Part shown: piece by piece, positions 48,840 through 60,115 of the stretch | How positions within the stretch are numbered: the first letter of the stretch is position 1 | Layout of the letters: each line of letters begins with the position of its first letter | NCBI GenBank assembly: GCA_027186245.1 | Contig: CP114481.1 | Span: 4,386,501 to 4,450,500 of the forward strand | DNA: 64,000 bases | Direction of reading: 5' to 3' | DNA from: Coriaria nepalensis | Taxonomy: Eukaryota; Streptophyta; Magnoliopsida; Cucurbitales; Coriariaceae | Notes under the pieces: generated by a model | The model's input: the letters and a program-made list of their open reading frames with translations, nothing else | The model's database searches: none | What the model was told of the DNA's origin: nothing | Made by a program: the position numbers and the translations under genes

Positions 48840-49706
48840 CTCTTTCTAAACCACAAGAGACAATCACCTACTATAATCATTAGTTCTATAAATAAACTCG
48901 CATTTTGGTAAAGTATATCCCCACATTTTATACTAATTAAAAAAAGTTACCTACTAAAAGATTTATTAACATGTGATTTTGGGTCAGATTAAGAAGGATT
49001 GAATGGACATTAAGAAGTGTCTAAACAGTTAAGTAGAGATAACTTTTTGAGCTTATTTCGGATTTAAATTCCTGTTTAACATCTAATAATATTATAAATT
49101 CAACTATACTCTCAAAATTTATAACTGATCGTCAAAGACTTATAGAATAATTCAACTGATTTCCAAAAAAAAAAAAAAAAAAAGGATGGAATGATATCGT
49201 ATGTGCGATGTGGCGAGTCACGTGGTTGTTTAAGAGAGAAGCAAATACAAATACCAAATGTGGAAAGTTTTGGAGATGAGAAGGGGCATAGAGTGCAAAC
49301 TAGCAGGGCTAATAATAATTAAGGGAAACCTTTTTGGGCTTTTGTGTAAAAGATATTGGTACTCTAAAAGAGTAACAAAAAAGAAATGTATAGAGTAGAG
49401 GACCATCATCATCACTTTGATATAGGGACAGCTTTATATTTAAGACATTTTTTAATTAATTAATTAATAACACAGTTAATGTGATCCTATCAGAATTCCT
49501 CAAACCGTACCCACTAACGCAGCCGAAAATTAATTTTATAATTGTTATAAAATTATTTTAATATTTACTGATTAAAATATATATACTTATATATATTATT
49601 TAAGTTAACAATTTTTTCAATTTAATAAAATTGTTAACTCGTTTTATTTTAATGAGTTACAAATATTAATTAACTTAATTACCCAATATTATTAATGGAA
49701 TATTTG
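48840..49706. other. Non-coding DNA
   Basis: No gene is visible. A poly-A run lies at 49165-49183. Frames at 49230-49415 (-) lack motifs. Confidence 0.35.
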
Positions 49707-49740
49707 CCAGTTACAAGGGCTCTTTACCAGTTACAAGGGC
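49707..49740. repeat. 20-bp-spaced duplication ccagttacaagggc
   Basis: The 14-mer occurs at 49707-49720 and again at 49727-49740. It lies just upstream of the pentamer array. Confidence 0.9.
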
Positions 49741-49764
49741 ATGCTTCTAGGCTCTAGCTAGCTA

Positions 49765-49894
49765 GGTAGGGTAGGGGTAAGGTAGGGTAAGGTAGGGTAA
49801 GGTAGGGTAGGATACGGTAGGGTAGGGTAGGGTAGGGTAGGATAGGGTAGGGTAGGATAGGGTAGGGTAGGGTAGGATAGGATAGGGTAGGGTT
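49765..49894 (+). repeat. GGTAG pentamer minisatellite
   Basis: About 26 units of GGTAG, with GGTAA, GATAG and GATAC variants, run for 130 bp. Many stretches read GGGTAGGGTAGGGTAGGG, which fits a two-base-loop G-quadruplex. The unit is shorter than the plant telomere repeat TTTAGGG and lacks its TTT, so this is not a telomeric tract. Confidence 0.92.
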
Positions 49895-52140
49895 GTATTT
49901 TCCTTTCAAATTTATGCTATTAGAATTTGTATATTGGACTTTGTTAAAATTAGCCCGCTCTAATTTTATTATTTGTAAAACATACCTAAATTAGGAGTGG
50001 ATCTAGGATATATTGCTTCTCTTTCCTTGCTATATAAACTCTATTTATAAGAAAATATATTTAATATACTATTATTTTTGTGAAATATTTTATGTTTTGT
50101 GATCACATATTATCCAATTAAACCATAACCAATAACTTCGCTATGTATGCAGCAATTATATTTAATAATAATACATACTTCATATTTGATATTTTCTTAA
50201 GAATTAATCTTCAAATTCTTTTGGTTTTATTAGACATTTTTTATTAATTTATTTTAAAAATCTAAGATAAATAAATAGCCCATGAGGAATAATCTAACAT
50301 AGGACAAAGTTTTCTCCAAAGCTTGTCAAATTCCAGGTCACCTTGTATCCAACAAAATTTAATATTTGATAAATTTATTTTATTTAAACAATATTTTTAA
50401 TTAATTTTAATTTTTATTTCTTATCAGATATATAAATTAATAATTTCTTAAAATATAATTCTTATAATTTAATTATAAGACTTTTTGTAAGGATATTACT
50501 CAATCATTAATTATTTATTTTTCAAATTAATATAAACTTAAATTTAATCTTTATCTTTTTTTTAATATTGTAAAAAATACTGACATGATTTTTTTATACC
50601 ATAAAAAAAAATTATTTAATATCATCACCGCTTTAAAACTTTTTTTTTCAAAACATGATCCATAATAGATATTGAATCTTGCTTGCTTAAAAAGTTTTTC
50701 GACCTATTATTTGGTGTAATTTTTTAAACTAAAGTGATACTTTGAGACAAATTATTAACATAGAAGTTGTAAGTTTTTTCTATATCTTTTTTCTATGGCA
50801 AACATGCATTTAGACGTTTTTAACAAATATTAAGTTATGTTTGATGTATCACAATATATTTTAAATAATAAATATGAAAAAAAAAATTTATTGATATAAT
50901 TATGATAATTTACTTTTATTTAAAATATAATAAATTTTCCTTCTACACTTACCAAGTCACACTTCACATTTAATTTGTTTCTAAATAAAATTAATAGATT
51001 TAAAATCCCATACTAAATAAATAAATTATTATTAATTAATAATTTAATTAATTAATAATTTAATACTTTATTAAAGTAATATATTTTTTAAAATAATAAT
51101 ATTATTAATTTATTAAGATTTTGCTATATATAATTATTTTTAAGAATCGATGTTCGAGACAAACATTATCACGGACAAGTGAATCCAAAGTAACAAATCT
51201 ATAGGTCCAATCTATAGCTCTTAAAATATAGCTAAAATCAATTTATTTTGATAGTAAGTTTAATATGCTATTCATTTTTTTTTTTATGTACATAATATAT
51301 GACAAATTATATATATAAAACTCCTTTAGTCATAAAAATTACTTTTATCTATCTCATTATTTATGATATAATATACTTCTTTTTATACTCACCGAACTAA
51401 ATCACATATTTAATTAATTTTTAAATAAAGCTAATAATTTATAAATATCCTAATAAAATTAATTAATTAAATAATAATTTAAATTATCACCAATTAATAT
51501 ATAATTTTTATCCCAACATTATTAATTTATTAAAATTATATTATAGATAGAAACCAATTTAACCTACTTCTGAAAACAGATGCACTCCCTTTCAACAGTT
51601 ATTATATAAATATATATTATCCAGCCAATAAAATTAGATATCATACCGCAACATTTAAGTTCATGCACTAACATCTTACTAGCAAGTTAGCTTGACTAAC
51701 TTAAGGATGCAAGGTTGAAATCATATATAGATTTAACCCCGAACAAGAGAGATATGTTCAAGCTGCTAGTGGCTACCAGCTAGGATGTATATATATATAT
51801 ATATGCATGAAGAATGTTTTGTCCCCAAAACAGTACACGAGAAGGAACACCATTAACATAAAAGAGTTGTGCAAAGGCAACCTTATTAGCTATATTATCT
51901 AACACGGGCAATTCAATCTAACAAAGATTGAGAAGTCACATGATACCTGCCATAAAATATATTTTAGTGTTGAAAAGATGGAACAAGGAAAGTCTAAAAG
52001 GGAAGGAAAATGCAAGCAAGCATTGAATGCAGACACCACTTACGCGTATATTATAATCAAATTATAGTCAACAATTGTATGCTAATATAGATATTGTAAT
52101 AGTGGGGTTAATACAGCATCTCAAGGAATAATAAAAGATT
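49895..52140. other. Very AT-rich DNA with a diverged duplication
   Basis: There is no gene. Two copies of an AT-rich segment lie about 430 bp apart (see the repeat entry 50930-51550). The patch at 51690-51730 (gatgcaaggttgaaatc) recalls a tRNA B-box-like word but has no fold. A short (TA)n lies at about 51788-51805. Confidence 0.4.
50930..51550. repeat. Two diverged copies of an AT-rich segment
   Basis: The stretch from cttctacacttaccaagtca through aaataaaattaatagattt to attattaatttatta (about 50940-51117) recurs at about 51370-51535 as cttctttttatactcaccga with the same order of blocks. Divergence is high, roughly a quarter of positions. Confidence 0.55.
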
Positions 52141-53282
52141 AAAGCAATCCAAACCGGTACATATTTTCCCGACAGAGATGGCTGCAAAATTGTCAAGCTT
52201 AATCAAACAGATTATGTTTTAAATTTAAAAATTAAAATTAAAAAAAAAACTCAGAAAAAGCTCATTCTGTCACAACGCGTTAATGGTCTTGTTATAAACG
52301 AAGCACAATAATTAAGCAAAAGCTCTTTAAACACAGATACTGTACATTCATGAAAACAGTAAAAGGATTTAAGCTAACATGGACCATAAAACCAGTCCTA
52401 CCAAGTAACCTTAGAAGCCGGAGAATGCTTCTGCCCAGACAGAATTTGCCCGTATTAGGACGTGTAGTATTGAGAAAATTCAACATATACATATTAACGA
52501 ATGAATGCAATTGCAAGCCTACCCAGAATAGAAGTACTTTTGTAAACGGCAATGTTATATAAATAGTAGGCTGAAAATGACAAGGGAGTAATGCTCTATT
52601 TGACCATAGGCAACAATTTGATGGCGACTTCACAACTACTTTCTGATGCTAAAATCTAAAGGTCTAAAGATACATACAATATATGAATTCTGCAGTTACT
52701 ACATCAATTTCATATATGTAAAAGCGAGTAGGCACTACGGATTATATGGTGAATGTTGGAAGAATTTAGAACATGCTAATAATATGTAGCACATGAGTGA
52801 ACAGTGCAAATCAGCACGCAAGACAAAATTGCTACAATGTAAAGGAAGATAAGGTTCATACCCCAATGCTTATTTGATGATTAAACAAATACTTTACACT
52901 ATGTATATTGTTTAGAAAATGAAAAAATAAACAAAGACAGTCAAAGAAACAGAATCATGATCATCGATTGTTCTATTTATTTTATTTTATGGAAAGGGTG
53001 AGAAATTGTACTAAATGCTTCGTATGCAAGTTATACATTCTCTAGTTAATATGATGAGAATGGAAAATATAATGAAAGAGAAAAATGAAATCAATGGAGA
53101 TGTATGTTAGGTAATAAAAAAACACACACATATGAAAGCCCGTGAATAATATTAGATAGTAGTACTAGCCACCCAGAAAAAAAAAAAAAAAAAAGAGTTA
53201 GATTACATTGTTATAAATTCTTTCCAAGTTCATGAATCATATCAATATATATCTTAAAACCTGGAAAGAAAATCTTAATTAA
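52141..53282 (-). other. 3' flank of the LRP1-like gene
   Basis: This includes the likely 3' UTR. Minus-strand AATAAA words occur near 52981, about 300 nt past the stop. Further down, 52290-52640 is less AT-rich and has short open frames on both strands without motifs, possibly the transcribed tail of another unit. No gene can be supported. Confidence 0.35.
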
Positions 53283-54726
53283 TTAGTTAATTTGATTACC
53301 ATAGCTAGTATCTCCAAGCAATCCTCCTCCACTCGCGCCATAAACTTCATTTGGGTCAAGAATTGGAGAAGACGAGGACCGCCCATTTCGGCCTCCTCCA
53401 CCACTTCCGCCGCCACCCCCATCACCAATATTGCTGCCACCTCCCAAATGCAACTCGGAAATGTTGGGAAATGAATCTCTAGTTTCAACACCTTGATCAT
53501 ACAAAAACCCCCTGAAAACATGACCACCAATCTTGACAACAGCTTGATAAGCATACTCATCCTCTCCATCTTCCACAGCCGTTACTCTAACGCACTTGAA
53601 AACCGCCGGTGCTCGTACTTGTCCCGGCAATGCCTCTTTAAAACTCCCATCTGTCAATAGTTCAAAAGAAAGTGTAATAAACTTCAAAAACAAAACCCTA
53701 ATTGAATTAACATAAAAAACCCTAAATTTAATTTCCTAAAAGCCCGTTAACTATCAAGCAGTCAGTCAAAAAAACCGGGCATTCATATTGTAAGTGTACA
53801 AGCATCAATTGTAAGATTCAAGAATGTTGGTACATATATAATCAATCCCTATTTTTTCTCAGAAGATTATGATAAAATATGATCACGATAAAATATGATC
53901 ACATAAAGATCAATTAGGAAGATATATGATATGAGTTCTTTACTAGTAAACCTTGATGGCTAGAGCTAGTGTCAAAGCTTCTAGGGGTGGTGTTAGAAGT
54001 AGAAGTGTGAGAAGTTGTGGTTTGAGATGCAATTAGTCTTGGCTTCTTAGCCTCAGAAGTAGACCCAGAAGATCCGGCTGGCGGTGCTGCCGTGGCAGAC
54101 ATCAGTTGCCGCTCCCTCCGACGGGCAGCCGGGACCCACGTGCTCTTCACGTGAGTGGCACAATCGAACCCCCGACTCTTACAACATGTTCTACACCTTC
54201 TATGACTACAATCCTTCTTTGCCTGATTTCCACAATCTTGACAAGTAGCCGCCGACCCTGACGAAGAAGAGCCACCTATCCCACCACCGCCAATCCCTGC
54301 TCCTCCGCCTTGAACCATATTCGACGAATTGGTGTTATGATGATCGTGATGAGGAAGAATATTTGCTTGTTTCTTCAAGTAATGTCCATGCTGATGAGAT
54401 GATATCAATTGCTGATTCTGCCATAAATGTATTCCACCTCTACTAATATTATGATCCTCATGACCGCTCATTCCAGGCGGTGGCGCCGCCAAGCACGGCG
54501 TTGCCGTAAGCAGCGGAATGACTCCAACCCCAACCCCTAGCGCCGTGGCCGGGATAGACCCATTTACGGAATGAGGGTCCGAAATGATATTAGCTGGTTC
54601 GTGTTGGCCGCCGTGATGAGCAACAACAAAGAGATCACGTAGGCCCACCATGCCCATCTCTGGAGGGGCCAGGCCGTAATTTATTGAGGCGGCCGGTCGG
54701 GAAGATGTAGTAGCAGACGGCCACAT
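53283..54726 (-). CDS. LRP1: SHI/STY-family transcription factor, LRP1-like
   Basis: There are two exons, 54726-53952 and 53650-53283, joined across a 301-bp intron (donor caag|gttta, acceptor gacag|atggg), giving 380 residues. Residues 24-35 are [12 protein letters not shown] and 62-75 include [21 protein letters not shown] text, both typical of LRP1. Residues 162-189 hold the zinc-binding CX2CX7CX4CX2C2X6C motif ([12 protein letters not shown] to CCKSRGFDC), followed by [12 protein letters not shown]. Residues 278-310 form the IGGH domain (IGGH at 299-302, then FLYDQG) used for dimerisation in the family. SHI/STY proteins are plant-specific regulators of auxin synthesis and organ development; LRP1 acts in lateral root primordia. 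I start at the first in-frame ATG. The frame, however, is open and coding-like up to 54921, with GTGGCTACTACA at 54906 instead of an ATG, so the true protein may be 440 residues. Confidence 0.92.
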
Positions 54727-55287
54727 TCCGGAAGTGGGTCCGGATCCGGTTGCAGGGGTGGATGTGGGGACAGGTCCTGCATTGAATCCGAGAGAGAGGT
54801 CATCGGGGAAAGCGGCGCGTCCACCGGCGTCAGCGGCGGAGGAAGACGTAGCAACCCAGTCGGCAAAAGCACCGGAATCTGAAGGGAGTCTTCTTGTAGT
54901 AGCCACAACTATATACTGGAAGATATATTAGATAGAATAAATATATGGAGAGAGAGATATAGATCGTATTTATATATATAGATATATAATAATTTTTTAA
55001 TGTTATTTATGTAGAGGAAAAGGATTTAGTTTTAGGATGCTGATCTCAATATGATCTATGGATGTATCTATGTAGGTGTTATATATAAGTGTGGGGTCTG
55101 TCTGAAATTCTCTCTGAGAGGATTTTCTAGAGATAGAGGAGGGTTTAGATCTTATTGGTTGGTAGGTATGTTTCTTTGCAGATCTTTGAGGACAAGAAGA
55201 GAGCAGCTGCTGCTGCTTCTTCTGCCGCTGCTCTTTTTCTTCTGCTGCTTCTGTTTCTTTCTGCTGTGTTTTCTGCTTCTGCTTTTG

Positions 55288-55304
55288 CTTATAAATACTA
55301 TATA
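55288..55304 (-). promoter_or_regulatory. Probable TATA box of the LRP1-like gene
   Basis: The minus strand reads tatatagtatttataag, within a near-palindrome. Downstream lies a purine-rich cag/gaa leader (55280-55180), typical of a plant 5' UTR. No ATG occurs in the leader between here and 54803, where a short out-of-frame ORF starts. Confidence 0.5.
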
Positions 55305-55634
55305 AGCATATGTATATATGCTTTCACTCACAAACTTCGACCATTTTTTCACGGGGGAGGAAAATTGTAGAACAAACTGGTCATAATATATATGTATATA
55401 TATATGCTAATTTAAATGTCAAATATATATAAGTAAATAACGACCGTTTAAATTGTTGATTGCTGTTTCCCATTACTTTCTCTCACATCATAATCATCAT
55501 TTTCTTCTACGTCTTCTCGATCTGAGCTTCTTTTTTAATCACAGCTCTGTCTCTCTTCTTAAAAGGAAAACTCTTTCTCTTCTCTTCAAATACGTGAGAT
55601 GTCTCTTAGAGAGAGAACCTGAGGTGCGGTTTCA

Positions 55635-55814
55635 CTGAGGTCGGCTGGGCACTCCCTGCGCATGCATGCCCATTAATTATGACCGTTCGATGTTGATCGG
55701 ACGGTATTAAATAATTTGTAAGAATATATATAAATATATTATATATAAACTCTATATTTTCATATTATTTAGGTTAGATCAGGACGGTCCACAATTACGC
55801 ACAGCCGACCTCGG
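55635..55814. mobile_element. MITE-like element with GAGGTCGGCTG inverted ends
   Basis: GAGGTCGGCTG at 55637-55647 and its exact reverse complement CAGCCGACCTC at 55802-55812 bound an AT-rich core with ggacggta and gaccgttc blocks. The length of about 180 bp and the lack of any frame fit a MITE. It lies about 330 bp upstream of the LRP1-like TATA box. No target duplication is clear. Confidence 0.6.
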
Positions 55815-56649
55815 GTTGCTCTCTTAGATTACCTATTAATAGCTCACTAGGTCTATAGCTAAGCTAGTCTCTCCTCTCTACTTCCAGGAGTAGTACTGCT
55901 GCTTTCTCTCTCTCCGAACACTCACCTTCTCTCTCAAACCAATAATGACACAAAGCGATGGGTATAAAGACTTTTGTTCCCTTCTTGTGTTCTTTTTTAT
56001 TTTTTTCCCAGCAGGGTGTTCTAAAAGTCGCATGCCAGCTCTCGTTTTTTTGAGTAATTTCTTGGCATTTTTTCTGAGGTTTGTGTTCACATACTTCCAA
56101 AAGAGCGTGGATGTGCGTATGATCGATCCAAGCACATTAGGACTAGATCATGGCTCGCCTGTGGGTCCCACCAGGATTTGATTGAGAAGTAAGCGTGATA
56201 AACACGCACCCTTTATTAGCAATGGTTGTTATTATTACTGTTATTTTATTATATATTATACTAATTATAAACACCCTAAACTATAATAAATGTACATTTA
56301 TCATCTTAAACAAGTGCAAATTATAAATTACTTCAAAATATTTCATACAAGTATAATTTTAAAAGTAAAAAAAATAAATGGGTAAATAATTTTTTATTAT
56401 CTTAAAGTATTAAAGATAATTTATTGTCAAAATTAAATTTATAGTATAATTTAGTATTCAAAAATGTATAAAAAGTATAATTTATATCATTTAAAAAATA
56501 ATAATAAGCAACATCTAAATTTGAAATTTATGATTGTCAAAATTAACTCATAAGAATACTTTTATTTTATTTTAACCCCAACATTTTAATTTCTTACTTT
56601 TTAAATCCATTTTATTAATTTAGATCTAATTTTTAAATTGGCATAAGGC
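55815..56649. other. Intergenic DNA
   Basis: Overlapping short frames on both strands at 55864-56181 have no motifs and fall in a CT-rich stretch. The remainder is AT-rich. No gene can be supported. Confidence 0.4.
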
Positions 56650-58510
56650 CTTCATGGATAGAGTAGTAAGAATGACACCAACGTTGTACCACATTGGATG
56701 GGGGGAGTTGAGGATATCTCTCATGGTCACCAAGGTATCTTAATGCCACTGAGTGATTGACTTGTCATTTATCATGACTTTTACTGCCTTATTAGTCTAG
56801 TGAATCTACTTGCATCCCGTGCCTTTGCATTCCTTGAGTAATAGTGGAATATCAAACTTTCGGCCCTAAAGATGTGTAAAACGTGCTTACAATTCTATTA
56901 CTCGAGCTAACAAAGTTTTAAACTCGGTATACAGATTCATATAATATGTCTAGACATTCTTCACCATAATGAGTAAGGTACTCTACCGCTTCTACCCTCG
57001 CTTTAGATTGGTCATGGTGCAGGTTGATCAATCGGCTCATTTCATCATAGATCCTCTTGAATCAAACTGAACTCTTATCTAATCAGTCACTTTATTGAAA
57101 TAAATTATGTTGTCAAACGTGGTCAAAACTATCTCAAGGCTTGTATCTAGCAAAATTTCCAAGCCTATAATCAAGGTTTCATATTTGGCCCGATTATTTA
57201 TGCAAGAGAAATTAGCTGGAAGTACCACATACTATGTACACCTTATGATGACTTAATAGAGATCCTGACTCTTGCCATCTGATCAATACTAAACCCGTCG
57301 AAGTATAACTCCTGAATGGTCTTCCATATTTAGTACCTCTAACACATCATTGGAGTCATCAACAAAAGCTTTGAGGGGTGATGAGCCATGAATTTAGCCA
57401 ATGCTTGTCCTTTAACAAATTTTTGAGGTATATATTGAAGGCTGAACTCGGCCAACACTAAATCCAATTTTCCCAAACATCCTTTGAGACTTGGCTGAGA
57501 TAGGAGATAATACTAGCACTTGAGCATTCGGTAGGTAGTGCCTTATCTTTTTAATGACAAAGTATCGTATCTCGATGGGAGTAAGCCCTCTACTGAGGTA
57601 GTAAGGAGGGATCCGACCGATTTGGCAATTGTTGAAACATACAATAGCATTGGTCAACCTCTTACAACTGGGGCAAGTACTGGTAGACTAGCTAGATATT
57701 ATTCAATGTAGTCAAACGCCTCTTGATAGTTGGGTAGCTAGACAAACTCGTCCTCCTACTTCAACTTAAGCATGGAACAGAACACCTTAGTATTTAGGCC
57801 AGAATCAATATAAACCTTTTCAAGAAGTTGTTTCTAGTTTTTAGGAAATTGAGCTTCTATGATGACTTTGGTCTTTCGTTGGTCGACCTTTATGCTTTTT
57901 TTCTTGACTAGAAACCCAAGCCTGACCGAAATGCTAAAAGCACATTTTAGCGGATTCATCTTTAACTTGCGAAGATGTATATGGTTTAATATCTTTTTTA
58001 GATCAGCCAGGTTATAAGCAACTTGAATAGATTTTACCACCACATTGTTAGTATAGACTTTCATGATGGTATTGATCAAATCGTTAAAGATATCATTCAT
58101 ATCCCTTTAGTAAGTTACCCCGACATTCTTTAGTCTGAAAGACATAACCACCAATTCGAATATGTCTATTACACCGAGACATCATAATGTAGTCTTATGA
58201 ACATCTTCTTTGGCTATGAAGATTTGATTCTATTTAGAGTGTCTGACCATGAATGACAAGGGTTAATGTAGGATTGCTCCGTCAATTAGTAAATCAGCCA
58301 CCGATATATGATATTCATCCTTAGGGACTACCAGATTTATGTTTCAAAAGTCTATACATATCCTTAGTTTGCCATTCATAAATATTACATGTACTCTATT
58401 TAAAATCCACTCAAAATACCTTAAAGTTCATATGAAGCTAAACTTAGGCTGCCAGTCTACTTCTTCCTTTATTTTTAAGGTTACCTCGGGGACATCCGTC
58501 AAGTTAGTTA
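56650..58510 (-). pseudogene. Ty3/gypsy RT-RNase H remnant (antisense)
   Basis: Read on the minus strand from about 58510: an RT N-terminal piece with WILNRVHVIFMNGKLRICID; then a site with IFIAKEDVHKTT; then MNDIFNDLINTIMKVYTNNV at 58100, where the catalytic YVDD-type motif reads YTNN; then LKMNPLKCAFSISVRLGFLV at about 57960. RNase H text follows, KFVKGQALAKFMAHHPSK at about 57410 and AKYETLIIGLEILL at about 57190. The domain order is that of plant gypsy elements of the Tat-like type. Stops are frequent and the active site is mutated. Confidence 0.8.
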
Positions 58511-58639
58511 CTGAAAAGGCTTATATATAGTCTTGATCGACAATCGATATTCAACCAATGATCGATCGAGTCAGGGCATTTCATGGTAATTTTAAGTAAA
58601 ACAGTCAAAGTAAGCTGATAATAATTTTATCATTTCACT

Positions 58640-58955
58640 TTACACATATACAAACATATCGCTATGAATATAAATTGGTCGAGGATTTTCATGGCAACTC
58701 TTAAAAATGTATATCCTATGTCGGTGGTCAATTTACTAGTTAATGGAGCAGTCAGGCATGAACTCGTTTCATTCATAGAAAAGCACTCTAGATACAATTA
58801 GATCTTTATAGCCAAGGAAGACATCCATAAGACTGTATTCATATGTCTCGACATGATAGGCGTATTCAGATGGGTAGTATGCTTTCAAAGTGAAGAATTC
58901 ATGGGTGACTTATAAATAGATATGAATGCTATCTTACATGGCACCATCCTGGAAG
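58640..58955 (+). pseudogene. Ty3/gypsy RT fragment, opposite strand
   Basis: On the plus strand the text reads LKNVYPMSVVNLLVNGAVRH, then LVSFIEKHSRYN, IFIAKEDIHKTVFICLDMIG and MNAILHGTI with stops. This is the same RT segment as in the adjacent minus-strand remnant at about 58080-58310, so two diverged copies face opposite ways. It stops at the copia fragment near 58955. Confidence 0.7.
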
Positions 58956-58959
58956 AATT

Positions 58960-59960
58960 GACATCTTTAAATTAAATAATAGTCTCATGAAGGACTACAT
59001 CTTGACTTACTGTAAAAGAATGAGATGCCAAATATCACTTTTGTGTTAGTGAGTAACCAATAAAACTGCAAGGTTTAGCTCTAGGAGAAAATTTATATGA
59101 GTTATGGAGGGTAGTGACATAGTAAAGACAACAAAATACTTGAATGTATGATATGGAAGGGAAATTTTTGAACAAAAGTTCAATTGGTATTTTATTTTGT
59201 AGAACAGAAGATGGAATTATGTTCATGAGATATGAAGTAGTGAGATGGCAATTGAGATTAGATTTTCAAGGCTCTAGCAACATATAACAGCTGCTTATGT
59301 TTACGTTCCTCTACATTAGTATATAAGAACATAAGCTTTAGCGGATAATCCTCATAGATGATAAAATATTGAGAACAATATGAACTGGAGAATTTAGTTT
59401 CGTTGTCTGACCTTGTGGTTATGACTCCATCAACAAATTATTTTTGAGGCACAATGATGAAGGATTTTAATGTTGGAAAAGTATCAGCTTTGGTTTGCAT
59501 TAAAAAAGTCCAAGTAGATTTAAAGTCATCATCTACAATGGTGAGAAAATAATGAGCACTACTGTGTATTGGTATTCTATATGGATCCCAAATGTCTATA
59601 CGGAGGAGCTCCAAAGGGTGATTTGAAACTAAATGAGTTAAAGGGAAGGGCAATCTTGACTGTTTTGTAAGACGCAAATAGAAGAAGGGTACATAGAAGA
59701 TTGATCGAGTGATTTGTTAATTCCATAGATGAGCTTTAGTTTTGAAAAGAAAATGTAGCCAAATCGATTATGCCACATCTATTTGAATCATTTCTTAATG
59801 TTAAAAAATACAAGTACACTAGAATTATAATGTGAAGAAAAATTGACATTTGAAACAGATTTGCAGACATCAAAAGGTTGAAAAAAAGTGGAAGGTGAGA
59901 CAAAATGATAAAGCCCATGACACATTTTACCAATCCTCATAATGGTGCCAGTCCACTTGT
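58960..59960 (-). pseudogene. copia integrase remnant (antisense)
   Basis: Minus-strand order: a pre-integrase piece at 59930-59736; LTKQSRLPFPLTHLVSNHPL, then IDIWDPYRIPIHSSAHYFLT and IVDDDFKSTW at 59677-59500; a TRSDNETKF segment with the catalytic Asp at about 59420; ERKHKQLLYVARAL at about 59300; [20 protein letters not shown] and [10 protein letters not shown] at 59220-59040; then SQDVVLHETI at about 58990. This is a continuous copia integrase without gag or RT. Its sequence differs from the two other copia elements in the window, so it is a third lineage copy. Confidence 0.82.
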
Positions 59961-60115
59961 CCTAAAATACAAAAAAGAGAGGATATAAAATTATGTAAGA
60001 ATTATGATCATATGCAAATTTAGACACTACAACAAGCTATAGTGGAAATTTGGAACATATAAGAGGGTTAAGTTTGGTGATATTTGAAATAATCCTATGT
60101 GAGAAACATGAAATG

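Noticed and set aside
49765..49894. Interstitial telomere repeat
   Set aside because: Units are GGTAG pentamers, not TTTAGGG heptamers.
51680..51730. tRNA-like segment
   Set aside because: gatgcaaggttgaaatc looks like a T-arm fragment, but no cloverleaf forms.
52292..52633. 113-residue minus ORF downstream of LRP1
   Set aside because: It has no recognisable motif. It may be transcribed 3' sequence, but coding cannot be supported.
54681..54803. ATG-initiated ORF at 54803 (-) as a separate gene
   Set aside because: It is an out-of-phase reading of LRP1-like coding DNA. At most it is a uORF.
54734..54931. Plus-strand ORF opposite LRP1 exon 1
   Set aside because: GC-rich coding DNA keeps antisense frames open by chance, and the minus-strand SHI/LRP1 motifs are decisive.
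55864..56181. Overlapping ORFs on both strands
   Set aside because: They are short, lack motifs and fall in pyrimidine-rich DNA. Hydrophobic runs follow from poly-T.
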